From Candidatus Altimarinus sp. (GTDB taxonomy: Bacteria; Patescibacteriota; Gracilibacteria; BD1-5; UBA6164), in NCBI GenBank assembly GCA_020724225.1, contig DYHI01000011.1, positions 1 to 33,587 of the forward strand: a DNA stretch of 33,587 bases. The letters run 5' to 3'. The notes under the pieces are model-generated. The model was not told where the DNA came from and made no database searches. It saw nothing but the letters and a program-made list of their open reading frames with translations. The position numbers and the translations under genes were made by a program. This document shows positions 32,753 through 33,587 of the stretch, in pieces. How positions within the stretch are numbered: position 1 is the first letter of the stretch; the number at the start of each line of letters is the position of its first letter.

Positions 32753-33587
32753 TTAGTTCTTAATACATACTACTGAGAAACCGTAATACTTATTGTAATT
32801 GTGACGAAGTACATTACCACTGACAGAACCCAAGTAACGGAACAATGAATTAGTAGTGGTAAACTCTGTAGATGACCACCAGTAACCGTATGTAGTACGA
32901 ATGTTGAAACTACCATCAGTACCGCGGTAACCTGGAAGAACTGAAACTATTCAAGATAGTTTATTTCAAGTCCATCATGTAGCTCAAGCATTTCTTAAAG
33001 TAGTCCACTGAGCATCTGTGGGTAGATTCCATCAAGTTCACAATTGTCCACATACTGATATTGTTGTATCCTCTACTTGTGTACAACTTGTAGTATTACA
33101 ACTTGCAGGAAATCACATTGATTCAGCCCATGTATATAGTGCTCAATCAGTATTACATATATTTGAGTCATTATTATAACACCACTTTTCTATTGTATTT
33201 GTATCTGATGGTATAGTTGATCAGTTTGCTAACATTGTTCAATGCTTCATATTTGTACTAGTCCAACATTTTCAGTCTGGTCAAAGTAGTGTAGTATATG
33301 TATATCATCATGCTGATACTGTATCTCAACAAGCAAAACTTGGAGTATATGTCTCACAATTAGGTCAACTATAATTTGTATTACATGAAAAGCCACAGTT
33401 TGCAGAATCTTTTATCCAAGATTGATTTGTAGTTGTTGGATTACCTGTTATAAGTGTACATCATGTAGGTAAACAAGTTGGTTGTGTAGAGTTACATGAA
33501 TTTGTTTCTGAAGAAGTTATTTCTTGTTGTACTATTATTGCTCATCATCAGATTCATCATACATTATTGTTTATATAGTTATTTACT
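32753..33587 (-). CDS. FISUMP-like secreted/surface protein, partial (N-terminus beyond right edge); C-terminal candidate variable region
   Basis: 277-aa open frame with TGA=Gly: ...GYTYTTLLGPDGKCWTSTNMKHGTML...ALYTWAESMGFP...VCGQLGTGWNLPTDAQWTTLRN...GYRGTDGSFNIRTTYGYWWSSTEFTTTNSLFRYLGSVSGNVLRHNYNKYYGFSVVCIKN*; matches the family pattern (GKCW..NM, GWxLPTDAxW, YWWSSTE, GFSVxCI). Confidence 0.85.

Noticed and set aside
1-33587. Widespread pseudogenisation suggested by the many in-frame TGA codons and short ORFs
   Set aside because: TGA sits at conserved glycines in every recognisable protein and TAA/TAG end each frame; recoding explains it much better.

Overview
AT-rich bacterial chromosomal window that only reads sensibly if UGA is decoded as glycine (NCBI table 25, the Absconditabacteria/SR1 and Gracilibacteria/BD1-5 code). 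The supplied ORF track uses a code in which TGA is stop, so it breaks nearly every real gene. Re-read with TGA=Gly, about 37 long genes emerge: rpsA-rpsB-tsf, tRNA-His(GTG), hflX, lepA, tex, rsmA, recO, dnaJ-like, Hsp20, RluD-family, FtsE-like, PilC/T2SS-F-like, NUDIX + methyltransferase, an AAA/DUF4143-like ATPase, a RelE-like toxin-antitoxin region, and several large Cys-rich secreted proteins, one with a Kazal-like motif. The most interesting signal is at the right edge. A FISUMP-like (Fibrobacter succinogenes major paralogous domain, C-type-lectin-like) secreted protein has a last ~59 codons that abruptly lose TGA-Gly and AGA-Arg, become NNC-rich and A-avoiding at apparently fixed positions, and are followed by a perfect 24-bp hairpin. 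This is what a diversity-generating-retroelement variable region would look like, although no RT or template repeat is in the window. Other notable signals are repeat elements fused in frame into hflX and the RluD-family gene (and a heptamer repeat in rsmA), a GC-rich element flanked by a second copy of the tRNA-His 3' end, dispersed heptameric tandem repeats, and a duplicated ~70-nt leader in front of two unrelated small antitoxin-like ORFs. All calls were made by eye, without database searches.
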